From Hortaea werneckii (Eukaryota > Ascomycota > Dothideomycetes > Mycosphaerellales > Teratosphaeriaceae), in NCBI GenBank assembly GCA_037044905.1, contig JBAOKB010000144.1:2046001-2110000 (forward strand): DNA of 64,000 bases, written 5' to 3'. Position 1 is the stretch's first letter, and every line of letters begins with the position of its first letter. Positions 9,430 through 20,249 of this stretch are shown piece by piece. The translations under genes and the position numbers were made by a program. The notes under the pieces were generated by a model, which did not search any database, was not told the DNA's origin, and was given only the letters and a program-made list of their open reading frames with translations.

Positions 9430-11145
9430 ATGGAAGGCCTCGCCGAGCGACTGAAGAAGGAATTGCCCGACACGCCCCCCGTCTCGCCGCCAACAGGTTT
9501 CGCCGGTCAGAATGGCTTCAGCACACCCCTCTTCCCCCAGAAGCCTAACATCCTGTACATCATGGCCGATCAGCTAGCCGCGCCACAGCTGAAGGCGTAC
9601 AACAAAGACTCTCAGATCAAGACGCCCAACATTGACAAGCTGGCCGAGAAGTCGGTCGTCTTCGACTCAGCTTACTGCAACTCGCCGCTATGCGCCCCAA
9701 GCCGCATGTCCATGATCACTGGTCAGCTCCCGTCAAAGATCGGCGCATACGACAACGCCTCTCCGATCCCGGAAGACACACCGACCTATGCTCACTACCT
9801 ACGTAACGCTGGCTACGAGTGCGTGCTGGGTGGCAAGATGCACTTCATCGGTGAGCAGTTGCACGGATATGAGTACCGACTTACCCCGGATATTTACCCG
9901 GGAGACCTGGGATGGTCAGTGAACTGGGACGACCCGTACACCAGGCTGGAGTGGTATCACAACAGTGCCTCCATCTTGCAAGCAGGTCCATGTGTGCGGA
10001 GCAACCAGTTAGACTATGACGAGGAGGTCATGTACAAGGCGAAGCAGTTCTTGTTCGATCACGTCCGCAAGCCTGCTGGTAGCAGACCGTTCTGTCTGAC
10101 TGTCTCGCTTACCCACCCTCATGACCCATACACCATTGAACGCAAGTACTGGGACATGTACGAGGACGTTGACATTGACATGCCCAAGGTGGACATTCCC
10201 AAAGATCAACAAGACTCCCACAGCCGTCGTTTGCAATACGTCTGCGACCTTGAGCAATATGACTTCACTCCCGAGCAGATCAAGAAGGCCAAGCGCGCAT
10301 ACTATGGGGCTGTTAGCTACGTAGACGACTGCATTGGTAAATTGCTGGAGACGCTCAAGGACTGTGGCCTGGATGACAACACTATCGTCGTCTTCTCTGG
10401 TGATCATGGCGACATGCTGGGCGAGCGTGGTCTCTGGTACAAGATGTCTTACTTCGAGCCATCTGTTCGTGTACCCATGCTCTTCAGCTATCCCAAGCTT
10501 TGGCAGCCACACCACGTGCCGCAGAATGTCAGCACGCTTGACATCCTGCCGACTCTCGTCGACATCGTGGGCTCGAAGCTCATGCCGGATCTTCCAATGG
10601 ACGGAGTATCCATCATGCCGCATCTCAAGGGTAAAGATGTACACGATACCGTCTTTGCTGAGTACATGGGTGAAGGCACGGTAGCGCCGATGATGATGAT
10701 TCGACGTGGCTCATGGAAGTACATTACCTGCCCAGCTGATCCGGACCTGCTCTTCAATTTGGCCGACGACCCCTTCGAGCTCAAGAATTTGGCCGACAGC
10801 ACAGACGAGAAGACGAAGGCTGTCTACGATGCCTTTGTCGCGGAATCCAAGGCCAAGTGGAACATGAAGGCCATCACGGAGGACGTGCTGAAGCGCCAGC
10901 GCCAGCGTCGATTCGTGCACTCTGCTCTGAAGAAGGGCCGATGGACGCCGTGGGACTACAAGGTCCCGGATGACAGCCAAGACAAGTACATCCGTAGCCA
11001 CATGGACCTCGACGAGTTGGAGAGACGCGCTCGCTTCCCGATCGTTGATGCTCACGGCAATGTGAAGAAGCTCGGTGCGCCGAGCAAGGACGGATCCGCT
11101 TCGGCGTTCGAAGTTCCACATCAAGCTGGCGCTCTAGGCCAGTAG
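9430..11145 (+). CDS. choline sulfatase (type I sulfatase)
   Basis: An intronless 571-aa frame with the type I sulfatase fold. The hydrolase family releases sulfate and choline from choline-O-sulfate, an osmoprotectant and sulfur store in fungi. The N-terminal PNILYIMADQ segment supplies metal-binding Asp. The CAPSR signature at residues 88-92 contains the Cys that is converted to formylglycine. The SGDHGDMLGERGLW motif supplies further metal-site residues. The C-terminal part (PDLLFNLADDPFELKNLA) is typical of choline sulfatases. The length agrees with bacterial BetC plus a ~35-residue N-terminal extension and a longer tail. No choline transporter or oxidation gene lies nearby. Choline sulfatase is preferred over arylsulfatase on overall pattern. 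Confidence 0.9.
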   Translation: MEGLAERLKKELPDTPPVSPPTGFAGQNGFSTPLFPQKPNILYIMADQLAAPQLKAYNKDSQIKTPNIDKLAEKSVVFDSAYCNSPLCAPSRMSMITGQLPSKIGAYDNASPIPEDTPTYAHYLRNAGYECVLGGKMHFIGEQLHGYEYRLTPDIYPGDLGWSVNWDDPYTRLEWYHNSASILQAGPCVRSNQLDYDEEVMYKAKQFLFDHVRKPAGSRPFCLTVSLTHPHDPYTIERKYWDMYEDVDIDMPKVDIPKDQQDSHSRRLQYVCDLEQYDFTPEQIKKAKRAYYGAVSYVDDCIGKLLETLKDCGLDDNTIVVFSGDHGDMLGERGLWYKMSYFEPSVRVPMLFSYPKLWQPHHVPQNVSTLDILPTLVDIVGSKLMPDLPMDGVSIMPHLKGKDVHDTVFAEYMGEGTVAPMMMIRRGSWKYITCPADPDLLFNLADDPFELKNLADSTDEKTKAVYDAFVAESKAKWNMKAITEDVLKRQRQRRFVHSALKKGRWTPWDYKVPDDSQDKYIRSHMDLDELERRARFPIVDAHGNVKKLGAPSKDGSASAFEVPHQAGALGQ

Positions 11146-13545
11146 AGCAAAGACTCGACTATCGCCGGGCATGCCAACGACACCACAGTTGATGTGGCTT
11201 GAGACATTGCGTTTCATCATCGTCACGTATGCCGGCGAAGTGTCACAGCGGCGGCTGAGCAGTGGCGATATTTTCTTCAGACTGCGACTTTGCAATTCCT
11301 GCTTTTATCTTTGCGTTTGAGCCTTGCTGATATTTTCTGTCCAACTTTCCAAAGCGAGCGGAGGCGCAAGGGATTTCAAGTGTTTTAAGTTGATACCAGT
11401 ATCCAGGTCGGATGCAACCGTTCGTTGCAATTTCTTATTCAGAGAAAGTACAAGAGGCAGACCCTGCGGTTGTTCGGTATCACTGCTGCTGGGACGATGC
11501 GAGACCAGGTCTTGGGGGCCTGGGTTACCGCCGGACGGCAGGGAGGTGCACACGGTGGCGTTGGAGTCTCTAGATGTGGAAGCGAGGGGCTGCGGCTGGC
11601 GCAAGGGGCGATCTTTTTCGGAGTACAAGATCTCCTTTTCTCTGTATCTTGGTTTCTATATGCAGCTTTTCACCAATCAAAAAAAAGTATGTCGTAATTT
11701 CTTACTATCTTCCAACTTTTCCGGTGTGCCGCTGTGGCATAGGCGGCGGTGAATGAGTCGACGCTTTGTCGTGCGGGGTGAAGCCAAATTTGTACGTCGA
11801 CATTGATGATCTGATGTGGTGAACGATTGAGCCGGGTAAAACGCCGTCGGCGAGAGAATGTCGTTCACACCACTTAGACTGATCAATACGAGAGGGGGTC
11901 ATCGACGGCGCGATAAGCTACTGTGCACCTGCATATGCAATGCACCATCAGCAAGCAGATGTCTCCGATGGGAAGGTAGCTAACGAGACTACTGAGACCC
12001 TCTTTACCTAGCTTACATGAATATTCCACGATAGCCGCTGGAAGCCATGGAAGTCTACAGGACGGTATCTACGGAAGTGTGTCTTCTCCATTCGATTCAT
12101 GACCGCCTCGACAAGATCCTGTAGCTTCTACTCGGTCGCGCAATTGATCGTCTGCCAAGCTTCCAGTAAGACGCGATCTCATTGATATGCAGCGCATAAG
12201 TGGATCAAGACTTGCGTGGCATGCCGTAATGCCACCGAGTCGACCGCGAGAAGGTCACTGTAGTCCGTCGTACGAGCGCGGACCCTCAATGCATGCGTCG
12301 CCTAGTAACCGACACCACCGACAATCAATTATTATACTCAACAAGATGTCAGCAGGGAGGCTGCGAAGCTTTGTGCTGGAGCCTTGCGCAATCCGAGCGG
12401 GAAAGTCTATTTGCCAAGTAGACGGCTTCTAGTTGACTGTTTCCCCAGCCCCCAAGAATAATAGGCCAACGATGGTGGTTTGTACTCCGCACTTGGTGAG
12501 AAGCTATGGCCTTGATCGTCGGCATGGATACGATGGAGGCGAATGCGCATGGACTTACAGTAGCTGTGCCGTTGATCCATGACGACGAAGATGAATGATG
12601 ATAGCAACGACAGGTGGTTGAAGTGATGAACCCGTGATGATGACGAGGCGGATAGACTCGTCAACAGCGGACTGTAGCCACCAAATTGACTTTGGTCGTG
12701 AAAGGAGCCGCCTCGCTGTTACTATTCTCGACGGAGTGTACCATGTCTGCCGTACCGCGATATCCACATGAAAGTAGAGGACATGGCCTACGTGGGTACC
12801 TCCCCTGTCTGGAAGGGGTTTGCCACACGCGTGTACCGCTCTCAACTGTCGCTAGGCTACTCGCATGAACCTTGTTTGACCTCGGGGTGTCGCTTGCCAC
12901 TGCGACGTGAGGGTGAGACAGACAGAAGGGCGGCTCACGGGTTGCCTGACGCCAATTGCTGCACCCCTCACTTGGCCGTGACAGATCCAAGTCCGCGTAG
13001 CAGCGGTAGCAGTAGCAGTCGTAGCCGCAGGATGAGCAGGAATCTGGATCGAAAGTAGGATAGATAGAGCGCGCGGTGCAGACGAGACCGTGATTGGGCC
13101 GCGGGCGAGGTGGTGGGCTTGGTGGGCAGAGAGGGCCAGGGCGACAACAACGGGCGGGAGCGCCCAGAAGTCTGATGTGGAGGCACACGTACATTAGCGC
13201 GGAGCTTCGCGAACGGCATGGGGAAGTTCATGGCCGGTTTGGTGGCGGCGCCTATTCACATGGAGCTCCACCCCGCCAGCCCCTCGAACGTCTCTGGCAA
13301 AGGGAGCGACGATTACGCCTCCGACGCCTACCGGTGCAGCGCTAGGCGTGCATTATGCATGAAGCAAAGGCAACGAACAACGAAGCCGTTTCCCTTCCCC
13401 TTCCCTCTCCAACCGTCTCGCTCGGCTGGCCGGCCAACCCCACGACGAGCCTCGCCCACCCCTGTCAATTCCCGCTCGGGCCCATTGTGCTGGTCACCAG
13501 CCATCCGTGCGTCTCCATTCACCAAAAGTCCCACAGCCCTGCAGC
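11146..13545. other. 2.4-kb intergenic region, no gene supported
   Basis: This holds the 3' flank of the sulfatase and the distal upstream region of the PIR gene. Several ORFs exist, including one of 177 codons on the minus strand at 12661-13194, but they are Arg/Pro/Ser/Cys-rich by chance composition and show no domain. A short imperfect trinucleotide stretch (gtagcagcggtagcagtagcag) lies near 12997. CT-rich blocks lie near 13390-13430. Confidence 0.4.
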
Positions 13546-13553
13546 TATATAAT
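13546..13553 (+). promoter_or_regulatory. TATA box of the PIR wall-protein gene
   Basis: TATATAAT stands 252-259 nt upstream of the ATG at 13805. A CT-rich block lies about 120-150 nt before it. A consensus TATA suits a strongly and conditionally expressed wall-protein gene. The long distance implies a 5' leader of roughly 200 nt. Confidence 0.5.
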
Positions 13554-13804
13554 ACTGGGCACATTCCTCGCTCCCCCCAAACAATAATACCGCTTCCGTG
13601 AACAGTCTCATCCATCTCCGTGCCTTTATCAATCCCCCCGTCCGCACATCCAGCTTCTGATCCGCATAGGCTCACTCTCGCTTGAAGCGTCTATCAGTGC
13701 TACCCGCTCTTCACTGTCGCTCTCGGACATCGACTTCATTGCATATACTACTCTCGACCACAACACTAATTTCGATCCCCCACGAGCAACTCGCAATCAG
13801 CAAG

Positions 13805-14920
13805 ATGCGTTCCGCCTTCGCTCCTCTCGCCCTCGCGGCACTGGCTTCCGCCACCCCAATGCCCCAGGCTAGCTCTTCCGCCACCGCCGACTGCAGCAGC
13901 AGCTACGATGGCGAGTTCATGATCCAGGTCGTCAACGTTACCAGCTCCGCCAAGCGTAGCGTCCAAAAGGTGGGAGCTTCATCGGCCTGTCCCTTCACGT
14001 GCTTTCACATGCTGACTTCAAACACAGAGACAAGATAAGGTCCTGACGATGACCCTCCAAGATGGCGTCCTGAAGGATGACGAGGGCCGTACTGGCTACA
14101 TCGCCTCCAACAACCAATTCCAATTCGACGCTCCTCCTCAGGCCAACGCTCTTGAGACCTCTGGCTTCAGCATTTGCTCCAACGGTTCTCTGGCCCTGGA
14201 CGGCACCGCTATCTGGTACCAGTGCCTGTCAGGCGACTTCTACAACCTGTACGATGAGAACGACGCCGCTCAGTGCTCTCCGGTCTACATCAACGCCATC
14301 GGTGGTGGCTCTTCTGCCTCTGCCTCTGCTTCCGGCGTTGCAAGCCAGATCCCTGACGGACAGGTGACCGCATCCCCCGTTCCCTCTGCTGCTGTCTGCC
14401 AATTGGCCGACGGTCAGCCCCAGAACGATGCGAACTGCGTGTCTCAGATCGGTGATGGTCAGATCCAGGCACCAACCGGCGCCCCAGTCACCCAGATCAG
14501 TAAGATTCACCTCCACGTTCGATCTCACATGATAGATTACTAACGTTGAACAGGCGACGGACAAATCCAGGCTTCGACTGCGCCCGCGTCGACCGCTGCA
14601 CCGGTTACCCAGATCAGTATGTTTTCAACGTGCAGGATTGCTTTTGAACAAATTCACTGACGAATCTTGCAGGCGACGGTCAAATCCAGGCCCCGACTTC
14701 GACTGCTGCTCCGGTCACCCAGATTGGTGACGGTCAGATTCAGGCACCCAGCGCTGGCACCGGCTCTCCTGCAGCCCCAACCAACGGCACCGCTATTGCC
14801 AGCCCGACCATGAGCCCAAGCGCCTCTGCTGAGGCCTACACCGGTGCCGCGGCCACTTTCGGCTACAGCGGCGAGCTCTTCGCCATCGCTGCTGGTCTCG
14901 TTGCCGTGGCAATGTTGTAG
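13805..14920 (+). CDS. PIR-type, probably GPI-anchored cell wall protein
   Basis: Four exons, 13805-13969, 14028-14499, 14554-14616 and 14673-14920, give 315 aa. A signal peptide (MRSAFAPLALAALASATP) is followed by a Cys domain with GFSICSNGSLAL and YQCLSGDFYNLYDENDAAQCSP. This matches the four-Cys domain found at the C-terminus of yeast PIR proteins. Six degenerate Q-[IL]-x-DGQ repeats follow. In yeast such repeats carry the Gln that is linked to beta-1,3-glucan. A Ser/Thr/Ala/Pro region and a hydrophobic tail (LFAIAAGLVAVAMLL) end the protein and suggest a GPI signal. A KR pair within SAKRS could be a Kex2 site. The domain order (Cys domain first, repeats after) is reversed compared with yeast. 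The last two introns fall in identical phase inside successive repeats. Confidence 0.88.
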
Positions 14921-17900
14921 AAGCATTTTCAAACCTCACATTGCGACTATGATACGTTCAGGATCGGCTCAAGTCTTTCGATACCGGCGGCTCCAGCAAT
15001 GGAACAATCTTTGGCACGACTTGATGTGTATATGAACGCTCTCACACTCTCTCTAACGTTGGGATCAGGACTTCAAAACGGACGGCGTTTTCAGGCAGGA
15101 CAGGTACCAATCGGTCACAGGACGACGATGATGAGCACTCATCCTTGAAATAGAGGCACCGAGAGCTACAAGGCATTGGGTTGGGAGGGTGGAAGATGTA
15201 ATGGCAGTCATTACGTCCTGACTGGAAGCGTGTCCGCGCTTGCATAGCACGGTGTTGATTCACACTCCCTGGGCAGCATAATTCTGCATTCCTTGTTGCA
15301 TACTTGCATTTTGCGTTAGGTAGCGACAAATAATTGATCTTTTAACAAGCAAGAAAAAAACTCAAATCTTGGTACCTTGAAGTCAATCGGTTTCGCCCTG
15401 CATGTATAAGCCCTAATCAAGGTTCCACTACGCTGCAGGTAGCCGTCCCAAAGCGGATCCTGCCGTTTGTGAAGCTTGGGTAAGGGTGTTTCAACAGTTT
15501 TTGAAATTGAACACTATTTCTTTGTGGAATGTTCCCGTAGCCGGTGGTGATCCGTTTTCATTATAGGCTTGCGCGGCCATTCCAAATGATCTCGCAAACA
15601 TCGATTGTTTGCTATCATCAAACCACCGACATGGATGGCCACGTTCCGTCGATCTATCGCCTCAGTGACGACGCCTTGGCTGTTGAGCTCGTCGTCAGCT
15701 TTCTTGCCCCCTCCCCTCCCCACAGCGGCTGCCCAAGCTCCCCTGCTTCGTGCAGCACCCGACTATAATAGCACCACCAAGGCTTGTCCGCCCGCACCTT
15801 GATCGAAGAAGTTCGGGAGGTAGGTGGATAGGCTAAAGCACAAGCAAGGAAAGCCGGAACGTGCTTGGCTTTTGTGTGTCTTGGAGGTCCCTCCTCTTTT
15901 GTGCGCAAGCGCATCTTTCTCCTCCCATCCAGCTATTTTCCCGTGAAGCCGCGGCGAGAAACTCCGATGCAGCCTATCGAAACGGTCGAGGTAGGAGGTA
16001 TCCCGCTTCCTAGCACTCTGCCATTTCTGGCTTCTTCGGAAACAAGTAAGCACGCTTGCAATTCCGTGGCCAATCGACGATAGTGGCGGCAAAGAAGGCT
16101 TGCAGATGCCGCACATCCATGGGATGGCAGATGGTCCCAGTGGCTGCCTGGGGATACTATACCATCACAGGAGAGTATTGAAGATTCTGTGCCGTTGTTG
16201 GCGATTGGCCTGTTTCTTGTCTTGTTATGCTAATATTGCTGCGTACTATACAATGTATAATGGCGAAGGTTGGTGCGCGTCGCAGAACGCGGCGTGCAAA
16301 CTCTTTCCTACCTGGGCACTTCTCATTGTTTTGCAGCAACAGCCGAGTTGAGCGTTGGCAAGGAAGATGTCCAGCCTCGCCTATCTCTCAACGTTGCAAG
16401 CCAGCCAACGTCCCGCTTTGATGCCATGTGAGTCGCGAACGGTCGTTAGTTCACGGTTGGCGATCGACTGTTGTGCGATATCCGCGCTCTGAGCACAGTC
16501 GTGACAGTGCTTCTCCTTATCGACGGCTGCAAACTGCAACGTACCAACAGCCCGGTTTCATAGCCCAGCCGGGCCAGTCGAATATTGCAAGCCTGCATTA
16601 TATCGGCTTCGCCACAACAGGGCAGCTCGTGGTCTTCAGTCAACGACTGTCAGCGCCACTGGTTCGTCATGGTCTCATATATGCTGATATAATATCACGT
16701 GTCTGGAAGCGAAGGTCACCAGTCGAGAAAAGGCATTGTTGAAAGACATCGTCAGGACATGTGATCTGGATGATTTTGCGTCGATAGGTACACAGCTGTG
16801 GCTTCAATACTTGCATTATTACGGCTACTGAGCGTTTTCACATACAAAATGATACATGACCTTATGCGTATACGCAACGCTCAGTTGGCGTGGCGTGGAA
16901 AGATTGCCATACCGTTTCTAACGCTTGATAGACTTTCGTTTCCTTCAATGAAGAAAAGCAATCAGTTGTCCAGGAAACAGACCTCTTATTAGTAAAGTGA
17001 GTCAATACCTGTAGCATAACGTCTGAATGATCGCTCCTAAGGCCCTCTTAAGGGAGATCAGTTCACTCTATTGCTAAGGATGCGGCACTTCTCAACTCGG
17101 CCTGTGTAAACATACGAATTTGGCAAATCGCGTAGTCATGGCAGTCAACGGCTTGCCAGTTGGACTAGTGTTATTCATTGAAAGCAGCATAAACTGCCTG
17201 CGATGTACGAATTGCTTCCATGTATTCATGATTCAGGACGCCTAGAAGTCGTCGAAAAGCTCCAACCACATTGGTGGTCACCATGAGGCTCGTGAGCTAT
17301 TGTCTTCTTTGCCAATTCGGTGTTATTGTGACCCCATCACCCGGACCTATGGAATAAGGCGCAACGCTGAACGAGCGCACTGAGCGCACAAAGAGCGCAA
17401 AGCTGCAAACAGCTACGTGCCAGATAAGGAATGATGATGGCGAAAAACGCCTACTATATGCGGTGAAAGAACCAGGCGGGCATAGATGGACTGGAAGAGA
17501 ATAACACTACATCCCATGGCCTTCTCCAGGGCAACTTGCTCAGGCAGGCGCGCCCTCTTGAGACCTCTCGCCTGACATTGAAACACTGTCAAGCGGCCTT
17601 CCGGCGCGTGCGCAAAGCCATTATGAATGTCCCCATGGTGTCCCAGTGTCGCTCTCGTTCATGTATCGTAGCGTCCACTACCGATCCCACAAGAAATGGT
17701 CATCAAGATGGATGATATGTAGGCAAGCTATGGTTTTTCCCTACCCTCACCGTCCAACGGACTCGGGAACGATTCGGAATATAGCGCCCTCAGACGACTC
17801 CCGCCGAGCTCACGAAGAGCTCAAGACGGGAGAAGCTGACTCTTTCTGAGATCTGTCGACCGCACGTACTCCACTGTGAAGTCTAAAGATTTGCATAGTC

Positions 17901-18233
17901 GTCGAACTGACCAGCAGTCAACCGAACAGTACACCCGAAGGTGCACGACGGGACCGCTGGCCACAGATCTGTTGTTTTGGTGAAGAAGAGGAAGAAGACT
18001 GCCCGCTGCGTGAACTTTTCTGTAGCTTGAGCGTGCTGGCCCGCGCTAGGCAAAATGGGGAAGAGAGCCGAAATGGGATGTCAGTCGGTTGCGCCTGAGG
18101 CCGAAAACATGAATCGCGGAGGGGCTGGCTTGCTCTGAGGATCGCGAGTTGACCTTGAATCTTCATCTTCCTTTCGAAACCAATATTCCTGTCGCTCATA
18201 AAATCGCGTGGCGGCTGCGCCTAAGTTTCAATC
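14921..18233. other. 3.3-kb gene-poor region
   Basis: No supported coding gene on either strand; the ORFs are short, lack motifs and are not joined by plausible introns. The region holds the 3' flank of the PIR gene and the upstream region of SNU66. A small cluster of gagcgca repeats lies near 17375-17400. No tRNA-like B box was recognised by eye. Confidence 0.35.
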
Positions 18234-20249
18234 ATGACCGACGCCGCTTCTATTGAGCAAATGAACAAGGTCCGTGTCTCTCTCGGCATGGCACCTCTGC
18301 CAGTACCCGGGCAAGGCAGCGGACCACAGTTCAAAGAAGGCGACGACTCTGAAGAAAGCGAGGAAGATGACATCAGCACTCTGGAGAAGCGACAAGCTGC
18401 CGCCGACAAAAACTGGCAGAAGTTGGAAACCGAGCGCAAGGAGAAGGAGGAGCGCGAAAAGCGAAAGGCTGCTGCAAAGAAGCAACGAGATGCTGCGCAG
18501 CGATTCGCAAAGATGGAGGGCAAAGGCTTGGGTGAGGCAAGCGACGAGGAAGAAAGACTGGATACGCGAAGCTGGCTGCTGGGCCAGAAGAAGCGTCAAA
18601 AGAAGATCGACAAGGCGCGAAAGATGGAGGAAGAGCTGGCTGAGCGTGAGGCCCAGCAGACAGCAGACTACACTTCAAAGGATCTAGCGGGCGTTAAGGT
18701 TGGACATGAGACTGGAGAGTTTGAGGATGCAATGGGCGAGCATGTACTCACACTCAAAGACGCCGAGATTGGCGAGGAGAGTGAGGACGACGAGCTAGAG
18801 AATCAAGATCTGAAGGCGAAGGAGAAGTTAGAAGAGAAGCTGAAGCTGAAGAAGAAGCGGCCGGATTACGATCCTAGCGAACAGGGAGAGGCGAAGGCAG
18901 TGTTGAGCAAGTATGACGAGGAGATTGAAGGCAAGAAAGGCAAAAGATTCACCCTTGATGGCCAAGGCAATACTGTGGAGGAGAAGCAGAAGACGGTAGA
19001 CGATGATGGGTCAGTTAAAAGCAAAGGAGTGAAAGTGAACTTGGACATGCTCAAGGACGAAGCACCCGTGTCTGATTACGTGGATCCATCCACCATCAAA
19101 GTGAAGAAGCCAAAGAAGAGCAAGAAGGAGAAGAAGGCTAGACAGAAGGTCGTCGATGAAGATGATATTGTTCCTCCAAAAGCTCCTGCACCTTCTGATC
19201 CAGCCGGCGATGCGATGGATGTTGATGGCGGTCACGGAAATGGTACTAATGGTGCCAGTAAGAAGCGGGCCTTTGAATTCGATGACGACGACCTTCAGGC
19301 TAAGCTGGCTGAGCAAAGACGAGCTGCACTCAAAAAGAGAAAGAAGACCGATGCCGCAGAGTTGGCGAGGCAGATGAGAGAAGAGATGCCTGTCGACGAG
19401 AACGATCAGGGAGAGGACGAGGTTGTGATTGACGAGACTAGTGAGTTTGTGGCGAACCTGAAGAAGCCTGAGGCGCCTGAGGAGCAAGAGACATCAAGAA
19501 AAAGCCGAACTCCTCAACCCGCGGTCTCCCATGGAGCGGACGAAGCCGAGGACGACGATGGCGACACAGCCATGGCCGGACAGGTGTCATATGCCGAAGC
19601 AGAGGAAGCAGAGGAGCGGGCGAAACGTGAGACGTCTACACCAGCGGCTGGCACTCCTGATGTTACCGCGACAGGTCTCGAAGAGGAGTCAACGATGGAT
19701 CAGGGTCTCGGCGCATCGCTTTCTCTTCTCCGCAAGCGTGGGCTCATCCATGACCCAGGCGCCGAGGATCTCACAGAGAAAGAGCGGGCGCGAAACAAGT
19801 TCCTTGCTGACAAGCAAAATCTTATCGACGAGTACGATGCAAAGGCGCGTGAACAGCGTGAGATGGACCGCCGTTCAGGCCGCTGGGATCGCATGTCCAA
19901 CCGCGAGCGCGACGCATATGCTCGCCAGCAGAACGAAGCACGTGAAGCCTATGTGGCGAAGCTGCAGGCTGACATGTTCGCGAAGCATTACAGACCAGAC
20001 GTCAAGCTGCAATATCACGATGAGTACGGTCGCGGAATGAACCAGAAAGAGGCTTTTAAGCATCTGTCGCACATGTTCCACGGCAAGGGAAGCGGCAAGC
20101 AAAAGACGGAGAAGAGATTGAAGAAGATTGATGACGAGAAGAGGGAGAATGCGAAGGGTGTGCTACATGCGGGCGAAGAAGGCGGTTTCGCAAACGTGCA
20201 AGGTAGAGAAGGTAAGAGGCAGAAGCAGGCAGGCGTGAGGCTGCAGTAG
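18234..20249 (+). CDS. SNU66: SART-1/Snu66 family U4/U6.U5 tri-snRNP protein
   Basis: A single-exon 671-aa frame. The family joins the U4/U6.U5 tri-snRNP and is needed for pre-mRNA splicing in the nucleus. The N-terminus (residues 6-22, SIEQMNKVRVSLGMAPL) matches the HIND motif through which Snu66 binds the ubiquitin-like Hub1. Long charged Lys/Glu coiled-coil regions follow, with conserved family segments DTRSWL, KDLAGVKVGHE and the C-terminal LSHMFHGKGSGKQKTEKRLKKI. The length is close to fungal orthologues. The frame is undisturbed over 2 kb, unlike several genes further right. Confidence 0.93.
   Translation: MTDAASIEQMNKVRVSLGMAPLPVPGQGSGPQFKEGDDSEESEEDDISTLEKRQAAADKNWQKLETERKEKEEREKRKAAAKKQRDAAQRFAKMEGKGLGEASDEEERLDTRSWLLGQKKRQKKIDKARKMEEELAEREAQQTADYTSKDLAGVKVGHETGEFEDAMGEHVLTLKDAEIGEESEDDELENQDLKAKEKLEEKLKLKKKRPDYDPSEQGEAKAVLSKYDEEIEGKKGKRFTLDGQGNTVEEKQKTVDDDGSVKSKGVKVNLDMLKDEAPVSDYVDPSTIKVKKPKKSKKEKKARQKVVDEDDIVPPKAPAPSDPAGDAMDVDGGHGNGTNGASKKRAFEFDDDDLQAKLAEQRRAALKKRKKTDAAELARQMREEMPVDENDQGEDEVVIDETSEFVANLKKPEAPEEQETSRKSRTPQPAVSHGADEAEDDDGDTAMAGQVSYAEAEEAEERAKRETSTPAAGTPDVTATGLEEESTMDQGLGASLSLLRKRGLIHDPGAEDLTEKERARNKFLADKQNLIDEYDAKAREQREMDRRSGRWDRMSNRERDAYARQQNEAREAYVAKLQADMFAKHYRPDVKLQYHDEYGRGMNQKEAFKHLSHMFHGKGSGKQKTEKRLKKIDDEKRENAKGVLHAGEEGGFANVQGREGKRQKQAGVRLQ

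Noticed and set aside
10009..10644. 211-codon minus-strand ORF inside the sulfatase gene
   Set aside because: An antisense shadow of a well-supported coding sequence, caused by its codon bias.
12661..13194. 177-codon minus-strand ORF upstream of the PIR gene
   Set aside because: Composition is Cys/Pro/Arg/Ser-rich without any motif, it overlaps other ORFs in the same promoter region, and no introns or neighbours support it.
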